Under the pieces are notes generated by a model that was given only the letters and a program-made list of their open reading frames with translations, did no database searches and was not told the DNA's origin. Source: Crambe crambe (taxonomy: Eukaryota; Porifera; Demospongiae; Poecilosclerida; Crambeidae). From it: a stretch of 64,000 bases of DNA. The first letter of the stretch is position 1. Each line of letters starts with the position of its first letter. Shown piece by piece: positions 1-11,759 of the stretch. The DNA lies in assembly GCA_963924555.1 (NCBI GenBank), contig OZ004581.1:9029338-9093337 (forward strand), in the 5' to 3' direction. Made by a program: the position numbers and the translations under genes.

Positions 1-372
1 GGCAGGTTAGCACATCCACTGCATTTGCATCCTACACCACAACATTAATGTCTTTTCTTGCATTTACAGTGGGCTGTGTGGCATCCAGTTTTGCAACCAC
101 ATCCCTTACAAATGAGGTCAACCCTTGATCGTATCTGGGAGACATTACTCTCGCTATCCCAGTCAATGGAGAGCGTGTTTTGGTCAGGCTGTTTCCATCC
201 ATAATCGTTTAATGGTGGATATGTGATATGATTCGAAGTTGATTGACTCCATACAGAACGTACCCAGCATGATCGCTTCCAGTGTCTCAGAAGTGCATCG
301 TATGAAGGAATCATTTGATCTTCATACTGTATTCTTGTCCATATTTTTTCCCTTATTGTGTCATGCCATATG
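1..372 (-). pseudogene. C-terminal fragment of a PIN-like/Cys-rich repeat-family ORF
   Basis: The minus strand is open from 372 down to a stop at 45. It encodes the end of the same protein whose body lies at 3226-7770. Recognisable family signatures are RHWKRSCWV, YGWKQ and IDWDSE, followed by a cysteine-rich tail (CKGCGCKTGCHTAHCKCKK) that resembles a CXC/tesmin-type zinc cluster. The fragment is cut off from its body by the LTR element 373-3225, and the 5-bp target duplication ATATG shows that the two parts were once contiguous. I recognise this family from hypothetical proteins of sponges and cnidarians; its function is unknown to me. The region 1-44 continues past the stop. Confidence 0.6.
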
Positions 373-556
373 TGTGATAACTTTGTCACAACTTAGGACC
401 ATAGAGTATAGTAATCGCACTTACTTTTGACAGACTAATAACAATTACAATTTACATGACACACACACAGGTATATATATAAAAAGGAGGCGCAGAGGCG
501 CCCAAAATAAGGACATATGCCACGTGGCAGGAAATGACGATAATAAGTACACTACA
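373..556 (-). repeat. 3' LTR (184 bp)
   Basis: 373-475 matches 1839-1941 and 479-556 matches 3148-3225 almost perfectly; the two halves together make the full LTR. It contains a TATATAAAAAGG stretch and a GCCACGTGGC palindrome. Confidence 0.85.
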
Positions 557-629
557 CTCCTCACCACTAAAATGAGAGTACAAATCAGATAATGAATAAT
601 GACAAAAATTAAATAAGTAAGTCTCACTG

Positions 630-1346
630 TTAATGCCATTGATGTGCATGATACCAGTTTGGAGTCTGGCGTGAACGACTTGGGTATTCTCGTCGTTCCA
701 AAGTGTCAGATGGGGTAGACGCTGGCGGGGCCGCAACTGGATTGGGAGGAGGTAATGCAGGTTCCTCAGTAGGTTCAGGTTGCTCCTCTGGAGGAGGAGG
801 AGAGTCATTCCGAGGCAAGAGAATAGCCATTTCGTCAGGTTCAGGTGAGTCTCTATCGGATATAACTTCTTGAGTGTGGACGGCATGCAGAGCACTCGAT
901 TTGGTAGAACTATCAGTCAGAGAAGGCGGTTTCTCCTCGATTGACTTGAGCTGGTCAGCATGCCTTTTCCATATTTGGTCTCGGCCGACATCAATCAGGT
1001 AAGTGACAGGTCCCAGTATCTCCACTACCACTCAAGGAATCCAATCTGATCCAGGACGTAGGTTCCATACCATAACTCGTTCTCCAACATACCACGACCT
1101 ATCTCGACAATGCTGATCTTTATGCTCCTTCTGAAGACCTTGTTTCTCCATCACATGTCGTTCACAACTGGGTCTCAACAAGTCAAATCTGGTATGCAAG
1201 TTCCTTTTCAAGAACAATGTACATGGAGCAACTCCTGTAGTGGCATGGGGTGTGCTTCTATAAGAGAGTAGATAGTTGGATACTCTATAATTCAAAGAAT
1301 GCCCACTATTACTGGTGGTTTTTAGAGATTGCTTCAAGGATTGCAC
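630..1346 (-). pseudogene. Integrase C-terminal part (gypsy pol remnant)
   Basis: Two abutting minus-strand frames (1346-1032 and 1031-630) encode the end of an integrase. Just upstream, at about 1380-1330, the translated strand reads PASNGLAERFVQSLKQSLK, the end of the gypsy integrase core. YLLSYRSTPHATTG then follows, and then a chromo-like tail (LGPVTYLIDVG, KRHADQLK). An in-frame stop separates the two frames at 1032, and the protein ends in a Pro-rich tail. The catalytic core is lost, so it is not functional. Confidence 0.75.
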
Positions 1347-1365
1347 GAATCTCTCAGCAAGGCCA

Positions 1366-1821
1366 TTACTGGCAGGATGATAAGGAGCAGTCCTTATATG
1401 TTTTATCCCACAAACCGCAAACTAGACGGTCACGTAGAGCTTGTTCTAGAAAGTTTTCGAACTTGCACTCAGCGGCCAGCTTCCTCAGGGTAGCCACGAA
1501 TTCTGCAATAGTTTCTTCTGCTTCCTGATTCCGTCGATAGAAGCGAAACCTCTCAGCGATTACTACGGCTTTCGGCTCAAAATGGCCCTTCAAAACCTGT
1601 TTAAGTTCAGCGTAGGTCTTGTCTTTAGGCAGAGTAGGGGCAACGAGCCCCCTCAGCAGAGTGTAGTTCTCCGCTCCAATGACAGTCAACAAAATTGGCA
1701 CCTTCTTTTCTTCGGCGATGCCGTTGGCTTCAAGGTACAGACTTAGCCGTTCCAGGTAGGCTGAAATAGTTTCCTTTTCTGGGATGAACGGTTGCATTCG
1801 ACCATAAACAGTTGTAGCCAT
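1366..1821 (-). pseudogene. Gag fragment of the LTR element
   Basis: Begins MATTVYGRMQPF at 1821, 17 nt inside the LTR end and directly after a GTGGCGACGAGACGGG primer-site-like segment. Contains the retrotransposon gag core (AYLERLSLYLEANGI, YAELKQVLKGHF, ERFRFYRRNQ). The frame leaves gag at about 1400, where an internal deletion joins it out of frame to integrase sequence. The gag zinc knuckle is absent. Confidence 0.8.
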
Positions 1822-1838
1822 CCCGTCTCGTCGCCACT

Positions 1839-1941
1839 TGTGATAACTTTGTCACAACTTAGGACCATAGAGTATAGTAATCGCACTTACTTTTGACAGA
1901 CTAATAACAATTATAATTTACATGACACACACACAGGTATA
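1839..1941 (-). repeat. 5' LTR, inner half
   Basis: 103 bp nearly identical to 373-475 (one difference seen near 1914). It is separated from the outer half (3148-3225) by a foldback element inserted in the TATATATA stretch. Confidence 0.85.
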
Positions 1942-3147
1942 ATTATACAAGTAAAGAAAAAACATTTATTCGAATAAATGAAGGTGATGTAGGGATGACT
2001 ATAGTTAACTGGTCAAAAAAGAGATGAAACAAGATCTGAATAGATGAGATTATGCAAGGATGAAGTCGAATGTGGGCACGTCACACCTAGTGACTGCACC
2101 CGGATTCGACTTCATCCTTGCATAATCTCATCTATTCAGATCTTGTTTCATCTCTTTTTTGACCAGTTAACTATAGTCATCCCTACATCACCTTCATTTA
2201 TTCGAATAAATGTTTTTTCTTTACTTGTTTCTTTCATTTTTTATTTATTAATTTTTTGCAGGTCATTATATCCATCTCATAGCTAGCTAGCTACTTGTTA
2301 TGCCAGGCCCATTATTTTTGTGATTTCTTTTTCAGGAGGTGATCAGTGCTGTACATTTATAGCTTCTTTTTTCTACACATACCAGTTATAAGTAAAGTCA
2401 GGCCTGGGATGAGGTTAATATGAGTGGTAGTGGGAGAGCTGCAGTTCATAAAGTCTTGTGTTGCAATGCACAATCAAGCCTGGTGAACAATTGCGTGAGA
2501 CTAAAGCCTTCAGTTCTAAATAGATACAGCTGAGCAGCCTGCCAGGTTTCGTTTCTAAATAATGCACACCTCACGGGAACTCGAGCGTTACTTACCATTC
2601 AAAGTTTAAACCTGTCCTTAGTACAGATAGCCTTATCTTAGAACTAGTTTTTTTGTTATGACCTCAGAAGAAATGGCTTTTAAGTTTTGTTTGAGAAGAG
2701 TCATGGCAACTTTGTTGTTTACGCATGCGCGTTATGTTTAATGGCTTCTTCGTATAGTCTATTGTAGTAAGATAGCGGCTTTTTTCTGAGTGAACTAGAG
2801 GCTAAACCGATGGGACGTGGACCTGGTCCGAGTAAAATGGAGCAGATTCATATATAGAACATGGCCCAAGCGTGGCCCATTTTTTCTCCAGATCGTGCCA
2901 TTATGATGATGATTATGAACAAGAAAATAAGAAATCATGCAAAAAGTGCGCTTTTATTATTCTTCCGTGTTGAGTCTTTCAGCTTCCAAAATTCTCCTGC
3001 ATGATAAGAATGTGCATAAAAGACAGAATAAGCAGTCATAGCAGCTACAACTTACTGTTTTCTGAGAAAATCCAACTTCATTTTGTATTAGTCCTATGGA
3101 GGGTCATAGGTCATCCCTACATAGAGAGCGCTACCGCGCTCTCTGAT
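1942..3147. mobile_element. 1.2-kb foldback element inserted in the 5' LTR
   Basis: The left end is a perfect inverted repeat: arms 1947-2071 and 2104-2228 (125 bp each, no mismatch found), loop 32 bp. The right end is a short hairpin (3123-3144, GAGAGCG...CGCTCTC) preceded by ATCCCTAC. No coding capacity was recognised between them. The insertion point is a TA repeat in the LTR, present uninterrupted in the 3' LTR. A similar layout (long hairpin at one end, GAGAGTGC/GCACTCTC hairpin at the other) occurs at 61437-62560. The transposon superfamily is undetermined. Confidence 0.7.
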
Positions 3148-3225
3148 ATAAAAAGGAGGCGCAGAGGCGCCCAAAATGAGGACATATGCCACGTGGCAGG
3201 AAATGACGATAATAAGTACACTACA
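3148..3225 (-). repeat. 5' LTR, outer half
   Basis: 78 bp matching 479-556 with one mismatch; ends ...CTACA directly before the ATATG target duplication at 3226. Confidence 0.85.
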
Positions 3226-6200
3226 ATATGCTGTGATGGGAAGTATGTGGTTGATCGTCTATCACAAGTGAGTTGAAAAGTGTTGTTGGGTTGGTAAAAA
3301 TGCTGCTTTGTGTTTCCTACATCCATACAGTTACTAGTCTAAGGAAAGCCATAAAGCCTGGTGTGTCACTGTTAGTCAATATCCCTGGAGCATGCTCTGT
3401 ATTTCCACAAATGAATCGGGAATATTCAAATAGTGTGGCTATAAGGGTGGCTTTTCCAAATGAAATCACAACCTGTGCATATATATAATGTTTGCATAAC
3501 AGGAGAAAGGGCTTGATCCACCACAGCAAGATCTGGGTCATTTCTGAATGCTTTGATGAGAGCTTGCATGTCAAGCAGACGGTGTTCCAATGAGCTAAAG
3601 GGGCTCAGTCGTACCACCACATCAAGTTCTGTTCTGGATATGATAGGTAAGCCTATGTGATATACATCAGTATCGGGGCTTAATACCAGTTTCTTTGAAC
3701 CTGCCGAGTTTAGTATATGCAGCCAGATCCTCATGTCTGCTTCTTCAGCATTACATGATAGTGTACTATCATGCAATGCTGAAGTAGTGCTAGTGACAAA
3801 CATTGCTTTGTTTTTCATAGGACCATCAAACCCCCCAGCAGTAACAAACTTTTGTTGAGGGCCAAGTTTTAGCTGAATTTTTTCCATAATATACGAAGAC
3901 AAGAAGTTAACGAGTCTTCTCTTGCAGTTCCTGCAGTTCAATATGTTTTTCCTCCATTTAGGTGGAATTAACATGTCTTGAGAAAAATCAGAACAAGAAT
4001 GATCATCGGGAACCTGATTTGCTTGGTCACGATGTAGTCTTTCAAAGTGCTTTGGGCTTACTCCATCACAGATTGGATCATCAAAAAGTAAGTGTACTTC
4101 TTTTGACATACCTTGGAAGTGGGGAAGGATATGCTGCCTGATTAAAAAATCAGCATAGTGTCCCATGTTTTTGTGTGCACTCCATGGTGTGATACTCCAT
4201 GGTGTGATGTTTGTCAAGAATATGCCCTCCATGACCACTGTGTCAGGTATCCATCCAGATTTTAATGATGTTGTGATAATCTTGCGAGTTGCAGCTGCAT
4301 ACCTTTTCTCCAGAACTGTTGTAGTATTGCCCTTGACTGGCTTACCATCGATTGTTGCTATTGCTCTAGGTAGTTCTAGACACTGTTCGTATGAAGTGTT
4401 TACTTGAGCTCCAGTGCTCATAGCAAAAGCAACTCTCTTTTTCCAGCATTCAAGCTGGAGTTTTCTCTCTCTCTCTATCTCAGACCCTTTCTTTTTCCTT
4501 CCTCGCCTTTCAGTAAATGTAAGTAGGCTCTTGCGGTGTTTGGGAGGATTTGCACTTGGGTTTCTAGAATGTGGGATTTTACTTGCAAGTCGTACTCTCT
4601 TTGTCCAATACTCCTAAAGTTCATGAGATCATGTACTTGTTCTGAAGATAGTGTTTTTTGATTGAATAGATGACAGAGTTCTGTGGAGTCGTTTGTTGCT
4701 AGAGAACTTGAGTCTAGCTTCTTTAGTTGGCAAATTGCCTTCAAGTTTCTTGCTTTCAGGATCTGTAGCATGTATTGTTGTAATTGGTTTGAAGCTAGTA
4801 TTTTTCCTCTCTGGAAAGAGCTGATTTTCTATGTTTTTCATTGCACTTGCTCTAATAGGAAGGAAAAGTGCAGTTCGATTGATGTAATCTGCTGATGGTT
4901 TGGTTACAAACTCCTTACATTCCCGATTAATGCACATCTCGTGTGCCTCATCTATTCCAAGAGAATGACAAGGCCTTCCAAGGATACTTACTGAAAAGCC
5001 TCCTTGCTTCAGATTAGAAAGGACCTCTTCAGGAATTGTAAGCATGTCAAGTAGATGTTGAGGGATTAGCTTTTGATAGTTATGCCTATCAAAGGCTGTA
5101 AAAAGTGCTGCCATCTGTTTGATAGCTGCCATTCTTAGGTCCCAGTTGCCACTTCGTATAGCTAAATACAATGCTACATAGGCAAAGCAATCCTCGAAGA
5201 TAAATTGCAACCAAAATTTGTTCTTCCCAGATTCTTTTTCAGTTAGTCCCAAAAAATGATCTTGGAAGCCGCTATATTTTTCTGTCATATCTGTTATCAT
5301 TTCATTCAGATTCTTGGTTTTGTGATGAAGGAAATATCCAGTCAGCACTATACCTTAAAAAATCTGGTGGAGCTTTCTTTGAGAGAAATTGAGAGAGAAA
5401 AAACCGGTAGATGGACTCCCATGCTTCTAAAAGAAAGTGGTGAGTTCTTTTCTTTTAAAGTTAGAATCAACTGAGTTGGGCTGGTATCCACTAGCTTTGG
5501 CCAAGTCTCTAAGACCTGCATCCAAATAAATCTTCAGTAAAACCTCTTGATAATTTTGAGAAAATGTCAGTCTCCTGGAAAAGGAACCATCCAGGATAGG
5601 TCATTTCCACATATAATGCCTTAATGGACTGAACCCTTTCGTATGTGGCTTGGTCACCCTCCAATAAAACAATTTTTTTCTTTCCAACTCTACAAACATA
5701 TCATTGATGACATTAAGGAGTGTTTCCTTATCCTCACACCTCTGATCTAAGACCTTGAAGAAAATGATATTTGACTGCTCTGGTTGTGGTACTTGGTTTG
5801 ATAAGGAAAAGTAAGTGGTGAAGTCGATCAAGGTGTTTTCATGAGTTGTGCTAGCAACTTTTAAAAGCATATAATTGGTGCTCATTTTTTTTGAATTCTG
5901 TGAGAGCTTTGTTCTCATTGCTTTTTAGTTGAAAAGCTGTGATATTCACTTTAGGCTTTTCTAATGCTTCCCTTAGAGTGGAGACTCTGTCAATTGAGGG
6001 TAAACTGTCCATTTCATCACCTGGACCACCTTCCATACCTGTCCTTGAGTGCCTTTTTTTTTAGGGCATGGAGAACAGGTCAGAGTTGTTTTTCTGGGAG
6101 ACAATGTTAAGTGTGGCCTCTTTGAAAGGGTATCAGGTAACATGTTAAAGACCTCATTCTCTGAGTTAGTGACGTCTGTCATTGAGACAGTTACATTCAT

Positions 6201-7770
6201 GTCAGTAGGACTGCTGAGATTATGAGGTTGTGGGTGTATAATTTGAATAGTGGTCCCATGCCAACTTGATTGTTGTTCTCCACAATAAACTCTTGCATAA
6301 CCATGAATAAAGTCTAGGTGACACAAACATGAAAGTGTTATTAGGGAATGCGGCCATGGGTCCTTCACTTTTTCTTTTCTGATTCCTATACTGAAGGTAC
6401 CTAGCATGTGTTTCTGGACTAACACACACACCGAAGCGGTTTAACAATCTCATTAATCTGTTTGATCCTCCACAAGTCTCTACAGCATCTGCTATGAGGG
6501 TGTGGAGTGGGAAGGAACATTGACTATTTATGGTAAAAAGAAGTGTACATATGCAAAAAAAGTCTTTGAACTTTGCGAACATGTGATGAGTCCCTTTTAA
6601 TTGCTTTTGTGGATGATGGTTTTGTTATTATGCACACTGCTTTCCATAAAATGGGGTCAATGCTATCAATAAATTCATCAACTTCAAAATTTTCAATGAG
6701 ATGAGGACTTTCAGCATCCTGAGCTATAAGCTTCTTGATGTGGGCATGGCATTTTAAGGAACAAATTTCGGAAAGTGAATCATTTTCCCTGGGATTTTCA
6801 GTATGACTTTGGCTTCCTAAAGCCACACTAAGTGCATGCACCAGGTCACCCCCAAATCGATATAGAAGTGTACCATATCTCATAATTGAACATTGATAAG
6901 ACATGTGGTGGTCTAGGTGTGTAGAAAGCTGGCTTCTAAGCCAAGCATGACTGGGAAGTTCTTCACTCGGTATTCCCTGTTCACTAGTGACTTTTACCAG
7001 GGTATCTTTAAAGATGGCATAAACTTTCGGAAGTAGCATAGCTGTTTGTTTTAACAGTGCTTCACCCAAGTGTATGGCTGATACACTGGAAGCATAGTAA
7101 AGAGCACTATTAAAAGTATGTAGATCTGTACCATGTGATAGTCCCTTATTGATTTCTTCTAATAATGCATGAAGATCTGTATCTGTACTATTCACCATTT
7201 TTTTTAGATGCTTTATAATGATTAAATATGATTTGTAGCAAGTATAACAGTCTATCTTGAGGGTGGATTTTGCTGGTATAATCTTCATTTTCTTTCAAAA
7301 AGGTCTCAATCAATGCTGGTTCTGGAAAACAACGACTCTTATTTTCAGTGATACTTCTATTGCATGTTTTACATTTCAAGTGTTGCGATGGGTGGAGATG
7401 CCTGTACCATTCCCCATAGTGAGAAGTACAAAGAGGTGTACCCCCCCATGTGATACTCTGATTGCTCAGGTGAATCACCACAGAAAAATATTTGTGGTGT
7501 TTCACTGTCAACAATTTTGGTGATTTTAGTATCAGTACTGTTACATCCAGGCACATAGCATACTGTACTTATATTGGATTTCCTCCACCTAGGGATGAAG
7601 CCATCAATACCGATGCTACTTACATCATTTCGACATGGTCGACAGATGCAGCTTTCAGGTTTGATGTCTAGAGATGGCTTGTATTCCTGAAGACATTTCA
7701 TGCGTGAGTCCTTCCATGATTTAGGGTGGAAATACAGTTCCCCTTTTTGCAGAGGACATATGGACTGCAT
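3226..7770 (-). pseudogene. Decayed PIN/FEN-like repeat-family ORF (body)
   Basis: A single protein can be followed from 7770 to about 3317 through roughly ten frame changes, so it is broken. The N-terminus (7770-7369) has CRPCR, RWRKS and CYVPGCN cysteine motifs. The next part has HYGEWYRHLHP and CKTCNRSI, then CYTCYKSYLI. A long helical middle follows. The C-terminal part (4421-3426) has EEADMRIWLH, SPDTDVYHIGL and YICTGCD, an acidic-residue spacing that resembles PIN/FEN-type nucleases, followed by FGKATL and FMAFLRL. The end of the gene is at 372-45, beyond the LTR element. The family occurs in many copies in marine invertebrates as unnamed proteins; I infer a mobile or domesticated-mobile origin. 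The function is not known to me. Confidence 0.55.
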
Positions 7771-8869
7771 GGCTGTCCATGATGAATGCTGGAAGTGACT
7801 TCTGGGACAGGGGTGTTGCTGGTTCTGGTAGAATTACTCATTATCTATAATGTTTTGTATTAATTTTTATGATAATTATCTATAGGTGGTATTCTAAGTT
7901 GGTGTTACCTAAGCTTTCACTTCTGTTAATTCCACTTCCTAAATTGCCAATCTTATGCAAGTGGTGAATAACTTCATTCAGCTAATTTTTTGGTATACAT
8001 GTAGTACATAATAACTGGTCAACTACAGTTATGTTTGTTTACATACCTCAAACCTCAAGCTAAAGTTGTTGAAACCACTAATAGTGTACCTTCTCCTTCT
8101 GTGGACCATTCAACAGCAGTACAGTGCAGGCAGCTGGATCTTGTGCGACAGAATTAGAATTATACAAGTAACATGTAGATCATGTAACCACAGCTCAGCA
8201 TAGCAGAACTAGAACTAGATGCAATCCTTTTATAAGCTAAGGCTAACTAGGGCCTCACATGCAATGGTAGGCATATACTTAAGCTGACATGCTTAGTTAC
8301 TGTGATGGTTATTTCTCTGTATAAATTTGTGAGGCTAACCAGGGTAATGATTACTTTCACATCTAGTTAGTTCATATTAATTTTCTCAATTTTTAATGGT
8401 ATGAAAATATAATCGTTATAAAAGAACAACTTAATTTTTTGATGAATGGAAACAACAACTATCGTTCTACTGGTACAGTAAGTTTGAGAGTGTAAAAGTC
8501 CTGGAAACTGATGTTTAACGGTAGATACACGGCCACTATGATATGTACATGATGAAGTACTGCCAATGGTTCTGCTGTCAAACTTGCAATGGCATTCTTA
8601 GCTGCTTTCATTTTTATATCATAATCTATAGGAAGTGAAAAACAATTTCATGTAATTTCTTAAACATCTTTGCCAAAATGACGGAGATATGATGGGTATA
8701 AAAAATGACAAAATATTGTCTAAAAAATGAGCGAGCGAATAATTAACAGGAAGCACTTCCGGTCTGCAACTAAATTTGGTCTGCAACTAAATTTGGATGC
8801 TGGCCATTCCATGATCATCGACACAAACAAATCGTTCCTGATGCTAGGCCGAGGAGCTTTTATTCCAAC
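7771..8869. other. Unique AT-rich spacer
   Basis: No open frame, repeat or element was recognised. It separates the repeat-family ORF from the start of segmental copy A. Confidence 0.5.
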
Positions 8870-9026
8870 AGGAGGAGCTTGCAATTAATCAACTGAAAGT
8901 GAAAATTCGATTTTAAAAAAGATCAACCTTTGTGAGTCCAATTAGCATAATAATGTACTACTTCATACTCTGATGACTAGGGACAAGGCCGTTATCAAAG
9001 TAGCTAGTACAAGAGGCCTAGACCAG

Positions 9027-9226
9027 GGAGAAATAGATGGAGATCATGAAGCTGAGATAGAAAGAGTTCCACAACTATTATCTACTATATCATTATAAAG
9101 TTTATTTACAAGTGGAATCGGTGTCTCCTCCTGAGAGCAGTGATAATGAAGAAGCCAAACAAAGAACATTGAGAATTTAGCAAAGGCTAGGCAGGAAAAG
9201 AAAAGAAAGAAGCAAACAAAATGTAA
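9027..9226 (+). pseudogene. Broken copy of the charged plus-strand exon
   Basis: Counterpart of 37227-37396. After CCAG it starts GEIDGDHEAE like copy B, but then meets stops (TAA near 9098, TAG near 9178). Confidence 0.3.
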
Positions 9227-10546
9227 CTATGACTTCATATAATATGTTATATTTCATAATGTCATTGACTAAATTTGCCACAATTTTTTTAGATTTCCAT
9301 GAGAGAGGGAGTTCAATATCAGTTTCAGCTACTGTACTTTGGATAACCAAACCAACTTGAATTAAGGGGGAAATGCTGTGGCCTTTACATGTACCAATTT
9401 CTTGGTGATTATAATTTTTGTCTGAAATGCCTCATCAAAATTCAATATTTTGCTGACTAAATGAGGAAGGTGACGATAACTCAGTATTTAGTTTGCTTGG
9501 CCTAATGAGACATCATGATCCTCTTAATAAAGAAATTGCATGTAGGCTACATCACATGGTTGTATGGCTTCATCAGACTACTCGGGTTGACTATGTTAGC
9601 TAGCTAGGTATTGATCTATTAAATTTAGGAAGATGATTATGGACTCCAGCCACGTGGGGCACTGGTTGCTTAATTAGGAAAGACCACTCAGGTAACATGT
9701 TCTAAATCTTGACTCTGAGATATATAGGAACTAGTTACTGCATTCATGCTATACCAATTTCAGGAAGAGGGAATGTTGTCACCATTACTCTTCCACAGTA
9801 ATGATGAGGAAGACCCTGCATGATGCAACACAATTACCTCCAGAGACTGTGCTCCAAGCAGAACATCATAAGAACTATATTATGTAGCTAACTCCATAAT
9901 GACTGACTTACTATTATCATGGAACTATAGCAATAGATAATTATGTATTTGTAACAATAATCTTTCATTGGATCAAATAAAGTATTGTTAATGATTTCCC
10001 TTTTAAATCTTTCATGGATACAATACAGAAATCAAAAATGAATTGCCCTCATTAAATCAGTTATGAAATATATACAAGAAGACAATTTCCAGAAGATTCG
10101 TCTATTGATGACACCATAATAATGATTACTCTATTGAATATACAATGAAACTGTAAATGATAAAATCAATAGCAAATCATGCAATTATTTCATAGAAAGT
10201 TTACCAGTGTTACCATGAGAGCCTCAAACATTTTCAACCACTTTACAGTGGTCACCATCAATGTGAATGATACAGAAAAACAAGTTAGGCCCTGAAGGAG
10301 ATTACCTTTGGGTCATTCTTGGTGTCAGATCAATGTTTACAGTACAATCCAGATATTCCAACACTCTTCATGGATGACCACGAAACTGAATTCTTGACCA
10401 TAAGCTTGTTGGTTTATAAGAAGCCAACAGACACCCATGAACAGGGACAACATGCATTGCCATGAGTGTGCAATAGTTTTGATATAGTTAGCTATCACAC
10501 ATGAAGCACCCTATTATTAGAGTCCTGTCCTCTTCTCTCACCTTAA

Positions 10547-11137
10547 GGGTGCAGGCACACTCCGCCCACGCATGGTTGCTAGGGAAAATTAACTTAAAAA
10601 CTATTCATGATAGAAATTTCTAACTTGCACCACATTATTAAGTATCAGAATAGTACTACATACACAAAAAATGAAGGAGGACCAATCAAAATGACTGATG
10701 TTATGGCTGATTCCATTCTCAAGGTAAACTGCGTTACATCTCAATGACCACTTGGAATCAATGGCTGATTTTTGATATACAGCTTCTTATACTTACTGCC
10801 ATAAAAATTACATTTAGTTTTTGTCAATTTACATTCTACTTTTCAATTTATCCATATAGGATCTAGTGTCCTGCACATTCTGTACTAGCTATAAACTAAA
10901 GCAAAATGTAACTTTTTAGACCTTATCAAGTAGTTGCCATATGCAAAATATTGGCCCATTCCCATGCATAGTTCCTGAGTTGCAATGACTTGTTCATTAT
11001 TTATGCTAGCATGGATTTTATATGTGCCAAAGCAGCAGCTGCTATTGTGTTTACTATCTGTTATTTTAGCGCGGTAGTGTTTGTGGTTAATTAGTGCTAG
11101 TACTAGCGCATGCCTTGGTTACTATGTGCCTGCACCC
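10547..11137. mobile_element. piggyBac-type MITE with TTAA duplication
   Basis: TTAA at 10543-10546 and 11138-11141 flank inverted ends GGGTGCAGGCACA and TGTGCCTGCACCC. Copy B holds the empty site with one TTAA (38491-38494, caccttaagccc). This proves insertion after the segmental duplication, or loss from B by precise excision. No transposase is encoded (591 bp). Confidence 0.8.
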
Positions 11138-11607
11138 TTAAGCCCATATTTCCTGTTTCTATCATTAGAGCCCTGTCCTCTTCTTTCCTCTTGAGCCCAT
11201 ATTACCTGTTTCTGACCTACTAATGTGCCTTTATTATTTATTTCATAGTTCATAGCCTGTGATAGGAACACAACCAGCTAATCCACCCAAGTCCTAGCTA
11301 CAGAGATGCTCAAAGGTGCTCCACTAGCTAGCTCACGATTGATAGAGGTGATAAACAAGATGCCTGCATGTACTGTGTAATAAAGAAAACCAAGCCACAT
11401 GCATCAATTCTGTGGTCGTTTCCTGTTACGCAATGATTGCCTTATCATCTGTCACTTGAACAGATTTCAGCACTGTCTGCCATTGCTTATTTGCACAGCG
11501 TGACACACATACCATTACAAACTTCAGGATCAACACAATAATGAAAAATGGTGCTCCAAAAAAAATTGTCAGCATTGTTTTGTAAGTTGATAGTTTGCAG
11601 CCCAAGA

Positions 11608-11747
11608 CTATAGATATGTGGCCATGGGGTCCTCCTGTCGTGCCCTCTTCAGCTTGTAGGCTTCCATCGCTACTTTAGTGGGTTCCCAACACTTCCCTCT
11701 CATCAGTCGCTCCATCTTCCTCTCTCGTTCTCTTCAGCCAGTAGTGC
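11608..11747 (-). pseudogene. slu7: SLU7-like C-terminal exon, copy A
   Basis: After an acceptor (CCCCCCAG) the minus strand encodes ALLAEE, then with a 1-nt deletion ERERKMERL, then EPTKVAMEAYKLKRARQ and EDPMATYL, then TAG. The end MEAYxxKRxRxxDPMA is the conserved C-terminus of the pre-mRNA splicing factor SLU7, which positions the 3' splice site in the second step of splicing. The frameshift between the acceptor and the conserved end marks this as a pseudo-exon. The same frameshift is present in copy B (38982-39121). Confidence 0.6.
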
Positions 11748-11759
11748 CTGGGGGGAGGG

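Larger units (their letters stand above)
373..3225 (-). mobile_element. Deleted Ty3/gypsy-type LTR retrotransposon
   Basis: The element reads on the minus strand: 5' LTR (3225-1839, interrupted), gag, internally deleted pol, 3' LTR (556-373). LTR ends are TG...CA (TGTAGTGTAC at the start, GTTATCACA at the end). The direct flanks are ATATG at 368-372 and ATATG at 3226-3230, an exact 5-bp target-site duplication. Protease, reverse transcriptase, RNase H and the integrase N-terminus are missing: gag at about 1400 runs straight into the end of the integrase core. It is non-autonomous and cannot encode a full replication set. The target was an older repeat-family ORF. Confidence 0.85.

Noticed and set aside
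3116-3147. Helitron 3' end (hairpin followed by CTRR)
   Set aside because: The hairpin directly abuts CTGA in one copy, but the second copy (62537-62560) has CTCGATA. Spacing and the 5' end do not fit, so left unclassified.
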